From: Stenotrophomonas maltophilia
Lineage (GTDB): Bacteria; Pseudomonadota; Gammaproteobacteria; Xanthomonadales; Xanthomonadaceae
Assembly (NCBI GenBank): GCA_002386405.1
Contig: DGIP01000340.1
Location: 1 to 7,140 of the forward strand
Direction of reading: 5' to 3'
DNA length: 7,140 bases
Position numbers and translations under genes: made by a program. Positions 1 through 6,177 of this stretch are shown here, piece by piece. The notes beneath the pieces were generated by a model that was not told where the DNA came from, made no database searches, and saw nothing but the letters and a program-made list of their open reading frames with translations. Within the stretch, counting starts at the first letter, position 1. Every line of letters starts with the position of its first letter.

Positions 1-1
1 G

Positions 2-595
2 GTCGAATCCGGCCATTCGCGCTTCCCGGTGCACGGCGACAACAAGGACGACATCCTGGGCGTGCTGCTGGCCAAGGACTTGCTGCGCGGCGTGGTCGCC
101 GACAACGGGCCGGCCAACGTGCGCGAACTGCTGCGCCCGGCGGTGCTGATTCCAGAAGCCAAGAAGCTCAACGTGCTGCTCAAGGAGTTCCGGCTCTCGC
201 GCAACCACATGGCGATCGTGGTGGACGAGTACGGCGGTGTTGCCGGGCTGGTCACCATCGAGGACGTGCTGGAGCAGATCGTCGGCGAGATCGACGACGA
301 GCACGACGAGGCCGAAGACCACACCGCGCAGATCGCGATCCAGGCCGACGGCCAGTACGTGGTCGACGCGCTGACCCCGATCGGGGATTTCAACGAGCGT
401 TTCGGCGCCACGTTCCCCGACGACGACTACGACACCATCGGTGGCCTGGTCACCGAGGCGATCGGGCACCTGCCCGAGACCGGCGACGAGCTGACCCTGG
501 ACCGCTTCGTGTTCCGGGTGGCGCGCGCCGATGCCCGCCGCGTGCAGGCGTTCCATGTGACCGTGCTGCCGCCCGACGCCATCATCGAGGATTGA
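2..595 (+). CDS. corC: CorC/HlyC-family CBS-domain protein (3' part, N-terminus outside window)
   Basis: The reading frame is open from the left edge, so this is the C-terminal 197 residues of a longer protein (E. coli CorC/YbeX is about 292). The first visible residues (SGHSRFPV, then DDILGVLLAKDLL) are the end of the first CBS repeat. The second CBS repeat covers about residues 46-95 and carries the family hallmark VDEYGG at 74-79 followed by GLVTIEDVLEQIVGEI. A CorC_HlyC domain follows at about 110-194. The GTG at 29 is internal and not a start. CBS repeats bind adenine nucleotides; the family is linked to magnesium and cobalt homeostasis/efflux, and ybeX has also been tied to ribosome-related phenotypes. 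No membrane segment is visible, so this is the cytosolic short CorC type rather than a DUF21 membrane protein. It is followed after 8 nt by a membrane protein gene and then corA, apparently in one transcript. The product family is certain; the exact role is inferred. Confidence 0.93.
   Translation, partial: VESGHSRFPVHGDNKDDILGVLLAKDLLRGVVADNGPANVRELLRPAVLIPEAKKLNVLLKEFRLSRNHMAIVVDEYGGVAGLVTIEDVLEQIVGEIDDEHDEAEDHTAQIAIQADGQYVVDALTPIGDFNERFGATFPDDDYDTIGGLVTEAIGHLPETGDELTLDRFVFRVARADARRVQAFHVTVLPPDAIIED
587..590 (+). promoter_or_regulatory. Ribosome binding site deciding the start of the DUF4105 gene
   Basis: GAGG lies inside the last codons of corC, 13 nt before the ATG at 604. A TTG at 592 is in frame and would overlap the corC stop as TTGA, but it sits 1 nt from this GAGG, too close for initiation. 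The ATG also puts the basic n-region of the signal peptide directly at the N-terminus. The spacing of 13 nt is long, so the site is only moderately convincing. Confidence 0.5.
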
Positions 596-603
596 CCCAC
601 GCC

Positions 604-1869
604 ATGCGGCCCCTGCTGACGCGGTGGCCGTTGTGCCGCCTGTTGTTCCTCCTGTTCCTGGCCGGTGTGTCCAGCCTGCCGCTGGCCGCACTGGCGCAGG
701 CCACGCCCGAACCGGCAACGGCCACCGCCGTCGCCCCGCCTGCCGAAGCGCCTCCGCCGCGCATCGGCATCGTCACCATGCAGCCGGGCAGCATCTTCTT
801 CGAGCGCTTCGGGCATGACGCGATCGTGGTTGAGGACCCGGTCAGCGGCGAGGCCACCTCGTACAACTTCGGCTATTTCGACCCCAGCGAACCCGACTTC
901 GTCGGCCGCTTCCTGCGCGGCGAGATGATGTATTACCTGGTGGCGCTGCCGCTGGACCAGGACCTGTCCTACTACCGCGACAGCGGCCGCGGCGCCAACC
1001 TGCAGTGGCTGGACCTCAGCCCGGACCAGGCACGCACCCTGGCCGCCTCGCTGGCCGAGCGCGCCAAGCCGGAAAACGCGCGCTACCGCTACGACTACTA
1101 CACTGCCAACTGCGCCACCATGGTCCGCGATGCGATCGATGGCGCGCTGGGCGGCGGGCTGCACTCGCAGCTGTCCGGCCGTTCGCGCGGCAACACCTAC
1201 CGCAGCGAATCGGTGCGCCTGGCCTCACCGGCCCCGTGGATGTGGCTGGGCTTCGATATCGGCCTCGGCCCGTTCGCCGACCAGCCACTGTCGCGCTGGC
1301 AGGAAGCGTTCGTGCCGATGCGCCTGGCCGACGCGCTGCGCGAGGTGCGCAACAGCGACGGCCGCCCGCTGGTGCAGGACGAGCAGGAACTGCTGCCGCA
1401 CCGGATCGCGCCGGAGCCGGCTGAATTCGCGCGGCGCTGGTGGCCGTGGCTGCTGTGCGGGCTGGTGCTGGCTGCCGGCGTATTCGCCCTGCAGCGCCGC
1501 CGGCGCCTGCTGGCCGGGCTGGCCGTGCCGCTGTGGCTGTTCTGCGGGATTGCCGGCATCCTGCTGGCCTACCTGTGGGGCTTCAGCGCGCACCACGCCG
1601 CCTGGGCCAACCGCAACCTGCTGCAGCTCTCGCCGCTGTGCCTGCTGCTGCTTCCGGGCGCGGTGACCCTGCTTCGCGGGCGCGCCCCCCGGGCGTGGTT
1701 CCGCTGGACGCTGTGGACCGTTGCCGTCCTTTCACTGCTGGGCCTGGTGCTGCACTGGCTGACCCTGCAGGCGCAGGTGAACCTGCAGTGGATCGTGCTG
1801 CTGCTGCCACTGCACGTGGCGCTGGCCTGGGTGCTGGGCCGTCATGACCCGGCTGTCACGGGCCGCTAA
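604..1869 (+). CDS. DUF4105 / Lnb N-terminal periplasmic domain membrane protein (candidate lipoprotein N-acyltransferase-like)
   Basis: The protein has 421 residues from the ATG at 604. Residues 1-31 form a signal peptide (basic start, Leu-rich core, ALA cleavage site at 29-31) with no lipobox. An Ala/Pro linker follows to about 52. The periplasmic domain at about 53-275 has the family motif ERFGHDAIVV with His71 and YYTANCATMVRDAID with Cys170. This His-before-Cys order resembles permuted papain-like folds (LRAT/NlpC-P60 relatives); the fold is my inference. Five membrane segments follow at about 279-297, 302-327, 338-357, 367-388 and 394-412, with RRRR at 298-301 and Arg at 358-363 on the predicted cytoplasmic side. 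A loop between segments 2 and 3, predicted periplasmic, carries HHAAWANRNLL (His330, His331, Asn336, Asn338), which I recall as similar to a conserved motif in Bacteroidota relatives. A DUF4105-family protein of Bacteroides, Lnb, adds the third acyl chain to lipoproteins. Whether this homologue does so is unknown. The position directly after corC, the usual place of lnt, supports an envelope role. Family call is confident; function is tentative. Confidence 0.85.
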   Translation: MRPLLTRWPLCRLLFLLFLAGVSSLPLAALAQATPEPATATAVAPPAEAPPPRIGIVTMQPGSIFFERFGHDAIVVEDPVSGEATSYNFGYFDPSEPDFVGRFLRGEMMYYLVALPLDQDLSYYRDSGRGANLQWLDLSPDQARTLAASLAERAKPENARYRYDYYTANCATMVRDAIDGALGGGLHSQLSGRSRGNTYRSESVRLASPAPWMWLGFDIGLGPFADQPLSRWQEAFVPMRLADALREVRNSDGRPLVQDEQELLPHRIAPEPAEFARRWWPWLLCGLVLAAGVFALQRRRRLLAGLAVPLWLFCGIAGILLAYLWGFSAHHAAWANRNLLQLSPLCLLLLPGAVTLLRGRAPRAWFRWTLWTVAVLSLLGLVLHWLTLQAQVNLQWIVLLLPLHVALAWVLGRHDPAVTGR

Positions 1870-1872
1870 CGC

Positions 1873-1876
1873 AGGA
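1873..1876 (+). promoter_or_regulatory. Ribosome binding site deciding the corA start
   Basis: AGGA at 1873-1876 is 8 nt before the ATG at 1885. The upstream in-frame ATG at 1876 overlaps this motif and has no other purine-rich site ahead of it, so 1885 is preferred. Confidence 0.55.
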
Positions 1877-1884
1877 TGTCGACC

Positions 1885-2874
1885 ATGGAAACCACCGCCA
1901 ATCCCACCTGCGTCATCAACTGCGTGCACTACGACGACCAGGGAAAGCGGCACGACATCGCGCTGGATGCGATCAGCGACGTGATCGCCAGCAACAACGG
2001 GTTCGTCTGGGTGGGGTTGTACGACCCTGCCGATTCGGTGCTGTTGAAGCTGCAGGAAGAGTTCTGCCTGCACGACCTGGCCATCGACGATGCGCGCAAC
2101 GCACACCAGCGGCCCAAGGTGGAGGCGTACGGCAACAGCCTGTTCGTGGTGGTCACCACGGCGCAGCGGGTGCACGACCGGATCGAGTATGGCGAAACCC
2201 ATGCGTTCCTCGGCCCGCGTTTCCTGGTCACGGTGCGCCACGGTGCCTCGCTCTCCTACGCGCCGGTGCGCGCACGGGTGGAACGCGAGCCGCAACTGCT
2301 GACCATGGGTGCGTCCTACTGCCTGTACGGCGTACTGGACTTCGTGGTCGACAATTACCTGCCGATCACCACCGACTTCCGCGACACCCTGGATTCGCTG
2401 GAGAAGGACATCTTCGCCGACAGCTACCAGCGCAGCACCGTGGTGCGCCTGTATGAGCTCAAGCGCGAACTCAACAAGATGCGGATGGCGGTGGCTCCGC
2501 TGCAGGACGTGCTGGCGCAGCTGCGCCGCTACCCGGGCGAGCTGATCCCCGACGAAGTGAAGCTGTACATCCGCGACGTGCACGACCACGCCGTGCGCAT
2601 CAGCGATGTGATCGACACCCTGCGCGAGATGCTGGGCACGGCGCTGAGCGTGAACCTGTCGCTGGTCACGCTGGCCCAGGGCGAGACGGTCAAGCGCCTT
2701 GGTGCGTGGGCGGCGCTGCTGGCAGCCCCGACCCTGATCACCAGCTGGTACGGCATGAACTTCACCCACATGCCCGAGCTGGACAGGCCGTGGGCCTACC
2801 CCGCGATGATCATCGGGGTGGGCGCGATCTGCGTGGGCCTGTACCGCCTGTTCAAGCGGGTACGGTGGCTGTAA
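1885..2874 (+). CDS. corA: CorA-family magnesium/cobalt channel
   Basis: CorA forms a homopentameric inner-membrane channel for Mg2+ (also Co2+ and Ni2+), gated by Mg2+ bound to the cytoplasmic domain. The product here has 329 residues from ATG 1885 (332 from ATG 1876). The N-terminal two thirds is a soluble alpha/beta funnel domain followed by a long helical region with charged heptad-like stretches (for example LYELKRELNKMRMAV). Two C-terminal membrane helices follow at about 269-289 and 303-323. The signature GMN selectivity motif is intact at residues 290-292 at the end of the first helix, followed by the periplasmic loop NFTHMPELD, close to the canonical MPEL loop. The C-terminus ends in the basic KRVRWL typical of the family. 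The gene starts 15 nt after the DUF4105 gene, so it is probably co-transcribed with corC, giving one transcript two proteins linked to magnesium/cobalt. The family assignment is secure; which ion matters physiologically cannot be read from sequence. Confidence 0.95.
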   Translation: METTANPTCVINCVHYDDQGKRHDIALDAISDVIASNNGFVWVGLYDPADSVLLKLQEEFCLHDLAIDDARNAHQRPKVEAYGNSLFVVVTTAQRVHDRIEYGETHAFLGPRFLVTVRHGASLSYAPVRARVEREPQLLTMGASYCLYGVLDFVVDNYLPITTDFRDTLDSLEKDIFADSYQRSTVVRLYELKRELNKMRMAVAPLQDVLAQLRRYPGELIPDEVKLYIRDVHDHAVRISDVIDTLREMLGTALSVNLSLVTLAQGETVKRLGAWAALLAAPTLITSWYGMNFTHMPELDRPWAYPAMIIGVGAICVGLYRLFKRVRWL

Positions 2875-2878
2875 GCGC

Positions 2879-2903
2879 GTATCGACCAGCGGTCGATACC
2901 TAC
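2879..2903 (-). repeat. SMAG/REP-like element, copy 1 (inverted)
   Basis: A perfect inverted repeat GTATCGACC-AGC-GGTCGATAC occupies 2879-2899 and is immediately followed by CTAC (2900-2903), so on the minus strand it reads GTAG then hairpin. This architecture matches the short GTAG-type REP sequences (SMAG) scattered through Stenotrophomonas genomes, which are associated with REP-associated tyrosine transposases. It begins 4 nt after the corA stop and could serve as a transcript 3'-end hairpin, but no T-tract follows, so it is not a classical intrinsic terminator. Confidence 0.75.
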
Positions 2904-2967
2904 CGCCGGGAGACCGCCACGGTCGGATGACCGCCGTTGCGTCCCCCGCCGGTGCGTCTGCCTGTCG

Positions 2968-2992
2968 GTAGGTGACCACCGTTGGTGGTCAC
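2968..2992 (+). repeat. SMAG/REP-like element, copy 2 (direct)
   Basis: GTAG at 2968-2971 abuts a perfect 9-bp stem with a 3-nt loop, GTGACCACC-GTT-GGTGGTCAC (2972-2992). It has the same design as the element at 2879-2903 but faces the opposite way and has a different stem sequence, so the two are family members rather than a recent duplicate. It lies 6 nt beyond the stop of the dehydrogenase gene on the minus strand, mirroring how copy 1 sits beyond corA. No T-tract is present on either side. Confidence 0.75.
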
Positions 2993-2998
2993 GCTGTA

Positions 2999-4363
2999 TC
3001 AGGCCACGTAAACCGTCTTGATGTTCATGAACTCGTGGATGCCGTGGTCGGCCAGCTCGCGACCGAACCCGGACCGCTTGCTGCCACCAAACGGCAACCG
3101 CACATCACTTTTGACGATGGCATTGACGAACGCGGCGCCGCATTCCAGCCGCTTGGCGATGCCTTCGCCGCGCACCGGGTCGCCGCTCCACACGCTGCCG
3201 CCCAGACCAAACGTCGTATCGTTGGCCACGCGCAGCGCATCGGCGTCGTCGCGCACGCGCAGGATCGCCGCCACCGGCCCGAACAGTTCTTCCTCGTAGG
3301 CCGGCATGCCGGGCACCACGTTGTCGAGGATGGTCGCCGGGTAGCCCGCGTGCGTGCCCGCCACCGGCTCGCCGCCCAGCAGCACCTTCGCGCCCTTGCC
3401 CACGCTCGCCTGCACCTGCTTGTGCAGTTCGTCGCGGAGATCTGCACGGGCCATCGGCGCCAGCGTGGTCTTCTCGTCCTGCGGATCGCCGTACACGCGC
3501 GCTCCAGCCGCCGCGACGAACTTCTCCACGAACGCATCGGCAATCGCATCGACCACGATGAAGCGCTTGGCCGCGATGCAGGTCTGCCCGCTGTTGTCGA
3601 AGCGCGACTTCACCGCTGCCGCGACGGTCTTGTCCAGGTCCGCATCGTCCAGCACCACGAACGCATCGCTGCCACCCAGTTCCATCACGCACTTCTTGAG
3701 CTGGTCACCGGCATTGGAGGCGATGGAGCGCCCTGCCCGCTCGCTGCCGGTCAGGGTGACCGCCTTGACCCGCTTGTCGCGGAGCACCTCGGCGGCCTGG
3801 TCGTTGTCGATGTGCAGCACATCGAACACGCCCTCCGGCAAGCCGCCGTCGCGGCACACCGCCAGGATCAGGTCCGCGCACTGCGGCACGTTGCTGGCAT
3901 GCTTGAGCAGGGCCACGTTGCCGGCCATGAACGCCGGCGCCAGGAAGCGGAATACCTGCCAGATCGGGAAATTCCACGGCATCACCGCGAACACGCAGCC
4001 GATCGGTTCATAGCGCACGTAGCTGCGCTGGGCTTCGGTGTCGATCAGCTGCGGCTTGAGGTAATCGGCGGCGTGGTCGGCGTAGTACTCGCAGGCCTGC
4101 GCGCACTTTTCCACCTCGGCCAGCGCCTCGCCCTTGAGCTTGCCCATCTCGGTGGTCATTGCCTGCTGGATGTCGTCCCTGCGCGCACGCAGCTGGGCGG
4201 CGATGGCGCGCAGGATGGTACCGCGCTCCTGCAGCGAGCGGGCCGACCACAGCGGGAAGGCCGCGGCGGCAGCGGCCAGGCGCTGCTCTATCCCGGCCGC
4301 GTTCAACAGTTCGTGGCGGTAAGCCACCAGGCCGGTGGCGGGGTTGACGATTTCAACGGTCAT
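2999..4363 (-). CDS. sad: NAD(P)-dependent succinate-semialdehyde dehydrogenase, Sad/YneI type
   Basis: This aldehyde dehydrogenase oxidises succinate semialdehyde to succinate, the final step of GABA and putrescine catabolism, in the cytoplasm. The product has 454 residues, close to E. coli Sad (462) and shorter than GabD (about 482). The active-site set is complete: oxyanion Asn131 in MPWNFPIWQ, cofactor-binding Lys154 in LLKHASN, general base Glu228 in MELGGSD, nucleophile Cys262 in GQTCIAAKRF, and Glu359 in EELFGPV, which contacts the cofactor ribose. KHASN and the CIAAKRF wording resemble the YneI branch rather than GabD. The start at 4363 was chosen because GGAG lies 7 nt upstream; a start 24 nt further out would add eight poorly typical residues. 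The gene follows potI by 60 nt on the same strand with no convincing terminator between, so it may belong to the pot transcript. Family certain; substrate inferred from motif similarity and from the polyamine transporter next to it. Confidence 0.9.
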   Translation of the reverse strand: MTVEIVNPATGLVAYRHELLNAAGIEQRLAAAAAAFPLWSARSLQERGTILRAIAAQLRARRDDIQQAMTTEMGKLKGEALAEVEKCAQACEYYADHAADYLKPQLIDTEAQRSYVRYEPIGCVFAVMPWNFPIWQVFRFLAPAFMAGNVALLKHASNVPQCADLILAVCRDGGLPEGVFDVLHIDNDQAAEVLRDKRVKAVTLTGSERAGRSIASNAGDQLKKCVMELGGSDAFVVLDDADLDKTVAAAVKSRFDNSGQTCIAAKRFIVVDAIADAFVEKFVAAAGARVYGDPQDEKTTLAPMARADLRDELHKQVQASVGKGAKVLLGGEPVAGTHAGYPATILDNVVPGMPAYEEELFGPVAAILRVRDDADALRVANDTTFGLGGSVWSGDPVRGEGIAKRLECGAAFVNAIVKSDVRLPFGGSKRSGFGRELADHGIHEFMNIKTVYVA

Positions 4364-4370
4364 CGCGGTG

Positions 4371-4374
4371 CTCC
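4371..4374 (-). promoter_or_regulatory. Ribosome binding site deciding the dehydrogenase start
   Basis: GGAG on the minus strand, 7 nt before the ATG at 4363, is a good Shine-Dalgarno match and supports this start over the in-frame ATG at 4387. Confidence 0.65.
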
Positions 4375-4423
4375 GAAAGACAGGCACCCATTCTGCGCCC
4401 GGCCCTGTGAGCCGGATGTTGCG

Positions 4424-5269
4424 TCAGCCCTTGTCCTGCAGGGCCAGCTGCATGTCGCGCTGCCGGCGCTTCTCGCTGCGCGAGGTGATGAACCACCCCG
4501 CCACGGCCGCCACGGACACCGCCAGCACCATCAGCGTGGCCAGCGCATTGATCTCCGGCTTGATCCCCATCCGCACCGAGGCGAATACCTTCATCGGCAG
4601 CGTGGTCGAATTCGGCCCGGCCACGAAGCTGGCAATCACCACGTCATCCAGCGACAGGGTGAAGGCCAGCAGCCAGCCGGCCACCAGCGCCGGGGCGATG
4701 ATCGGCAGGGTGATCTGGAAGAACACCTTCAACCGGCTCGCGCCCAGGTCCATGGCCGCCTCTTCCAGCGAACGGTCCAGTTCCTGCAGGCGCGAGGAGA
4801 CGATCACGGTCACGAAGGACAGCGTGAACGTGACATGCGCGATCCAGATGCTGCCCACCCCACGGCTGGGGAAGCCCGGGATGCCGCCCATCGCCACCAG
4901 CAGCGTCATCAGCGAAAAGCCCAGGATCACTTCGGGCATCACCAGCGGCGCGGTGATCAACGCACCGAACACGGTCTTGCCCGGGAAGCGCTTGAAACGG
5001 GTCATCACCATCGCCGCCATGGTGCCCAGCACGGTGGCCGCGCTGGCGGTCCAGAACGCCACCTTCAGGCTGATCCACAGCGCATCCAGGATCTGCCGGT
5101 TGTTGAACAGCTCGCCGTACCAGCGCGTGGAGAAGCCCGACCAGACCGTGGCCAGCTTGGACGCGTTGAACGAATAGATCATCAACAGCAGGATCGGCAG
5201 GTACAGGAAGGCGAAGCCCAGCCCCAGGACCGTCCAGCCCAGCCAGCGGCTGCGGCGCACCATGCTCAT
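4424..5269 (-). CDS. potI: Polyamine (putrescine) ABC transporter permease PotI
   Basis: This inner-membrane permease pairs with PotH and is driven by the PotG ATPase to import putrescine delivered by a periplasmic binding protein. It has 281 residues, the same as E. coli PotI. A first membrane helix at about residues 10-32 is followed by the typical SFNASK segment, and further hydrophobic helices make about six in all. The cytoplasmic EAA loop, which docks on the ATPase, begins at Glu170 and reads EAAMDLGASRLKVFFQITLP. LSLDDVVIASF, a hallmark of the PotI/PotC group, follows in the next helix. The C-terminus is basic (SEKRRQRD). Its ATG overlaps the potH stop as ATGA, and AAGGGA sits 7 nt upstream. 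The same frame stays open far upstream into potH, but that part does not read as a permease and is a GC-rich shadow. Choice of putrescine over spermidine is inferred from closeness to PotFGHI. Confidence 0.94.
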   Translation of the reverse strand: MSMVRRSRWLGWTVLGLGFAFLYLPILLLMIYSFNASKLATVWSGFSTRWYGELFNNRQILDALWISLKVAFWTASAATVLGTMAAMVMTRFKRFPGKTVFGALITAPLVMPEVILGFSLMTLLVAMGGIPGFPSRGVGSIWIAHVTFTLSFVTVIVSSRLQELDRSLEEAAMDLGASRLKVFFQITLPIIAPALVAGWLLAFTLSLDDVVIASFVAGPNSTTLPMKVFASVRMGIKPEINALATLMVLAVSVAAVAGWFITSRSEKRRQRDMQLALQDKG

Positions 5270-6177
5270 GTCAGCTTCCCTTCCAGCTCGCGCTGCTGCA
5301 CCCGGTTGAACAGCAGGATCGGCACCAGCAGCAGGGCCAGCATCACGATCGCCACCGCCGAGGCGGTCGGCCAGTCGCGGTTGTTGAAGAACTCGCCCCA
5401 CAGCACCCGGCCGATCATCAGCGTGTCCGGCCCGCCCAGCATTTCCGGGATCACGAATTCGCCCACGGCGGGGATCATCACCAGCATGCAGCCGGCGATG
5501 ATGCCGGTGCGCGACAACGGCAGCGTGATGCGCAGGAACGCCTGCCACGGCTTGGCGCCCAGGTCGTAGGCCGCCTCCAGCAGCCGGTTGTCCAGCTTCA
5601 CCAGGTTGGCGTACAGCGGCAGCACCATGAACGGCAGGTAGCAGTACACGATGCCGATGTAGGCGGCGGTCGGGGTGTACAGGATCTGCAGCGGCGCATC
5701 GATCACCCCGATCTTCAGCAGCAGCTGGTTGAGCAGGCCGTTGCGGTCGAGGATGCCGATCCATGCATACACCCGGATCAGGAACGAGGTCCACGACGGC
5801 AGCACCACCAGCATCATCGCCACGTTGCGCGCGGCCGGGCTCATCCGCGAGATCACGTACGCCATCGGGTAACCGATCAGCAGCGTGAACAGCGTGGCGA
5901 TCACCGCGATCTTGATCGAGCTCAGGTAGGCCAGCACGTACTGGCTGTCCTTGACCATGGCCGCGTAGTTGCCCAGGTTGAGCTTGAGCGAGAACGCGCC
6001 GTCCACGTATTCCAGCAGCCACGTATACGGCGGCGAGCCGACCTGGGTGCGCGAGAACGAGATCATCAGGATGATCACGAACGGCACCGCGAAGAACAGC
6101 AGCAGCCACAGGTACGGCGCGGCGATCACGCCGCTACGCGTGCCGGGGAGCCAGCGCTTCCAGCCGGTGGCGTTCAT
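5266..6177 (-). CDS. potH: Polyamine (putrescine) ABC transporter permease PotH
   Basis: The partner permease of PotI, 303 residues (E. coli PotH is 317). A short basic N-terminus leads into a first membrane helix at about 17-41 (PYLWLLLFFAVPFVIILM), then a periplasmic segment SPPYTWLLEYVDG, and about five more helices. The EAA loop starts at Glu201 (EAAYDLGAKPWQAFLRITLP). The segment PAVGEFVIPEMLGGPDT is strongly typical of PotH/PotB permeases. Both ends overlap neighbours by ATGA: its start with the potG stop and its stop with the potI start. No strong ribosome binding site precedes the ATG (only GGTG about 8 nt away), so translation is probably coupled to potG. All expected parts of the permease are present and nothing looks broken. 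Confidence 0.94.
   Translation of the reverse strand: MNATGWKRWLPGTRSGVIAAPYLWLLLFFAVPFVIILMISFSRTQVGSPPYTWLLEYVDGAFSLKLNLGNYAAMVKDSQYVLAYLSSIKIAVIATLFTLLIGYPMAYVISRMSPAARNVAMMLVVLPSWTSFLIRVYAWIGILDRNGLLNQLLLKIGVIDAPLQILYTPTAAYIGIVYCYLPFMVLPLYANLVKLDNRLLEAAYDLGAKPWQAFLRITLPLSRTGIIAGCMLVMIPAVGEFVIPEMLGGPDTLMIGRVLWGEFFNNRDWPTASAVAIVMLALLLVPILLFNRVQQRELEGKLT
5277..5284 (-). promoter_or_regulatory. potI: Ribosome binding site of potI inside the end of potH
   Basis: The minus strand reads GGAAGGGA ending 7 nt before the potI ATG at 5269. It supports this ATG, which overlaps the potH stop, as the true start. Confidence 0.6.

Noticed and set aside
427..1164. A 245-codon open frame on the - strand across the corC/DUF4105 junction.
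   Set aside because: It overlaps two well supported + strand genes and shows no domain; typical high-GC shadow.
604..1869. The DUF4105 protein as a lipoprotein, because of the Cys at residue 11.
   Set aside because: Cys11 lies before the hydrophobic core and no lipobox is present; the ALA site at 29-31 fits ordinary signal peptidase I cleavage.
2912..2924. A small hairpin GACCG-CCA-CGGTC between the two repeats.
   Set aside because: A 5-bp stem is expected by chance at this GC content and it lacks the abutting GTAG, so it is not counted as a third repeat element.
1732..2979. A 415-codon open frame on the - strand opposite corA.
   Set aside because: corA is intact with its GMN motif on the other strand; the antisense product is His/Arg/Val-rich with no domain.
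4399..4415. A possible terminator between potI and the dehydrogenase (CCGGC, 7-nt loop, GCCGG).
   Set aside because: The stem is only 5 bp and no T-run follows on the minus strand, so it is too weak to call.
2972..5569. A very long open frame on the + strand (865 codons), longer than any real gene here.
   Set aside because: It runs antisense to the intact dehydrogenase and potI genes and into potH. Its translation is rich in His, Arg, Gln and Gly with no recognisable domain, as expected for the complement of GC-rich codons.
5270..6109. An in-frame upstream extension of potI reaching far into potH.
   Set aside because: The extra residues are Arg/Gly/Ala-rich and not permease-like. The ATG at 5269 has a good ribosome binding site and gives the exact family length, so this is not a fusion.
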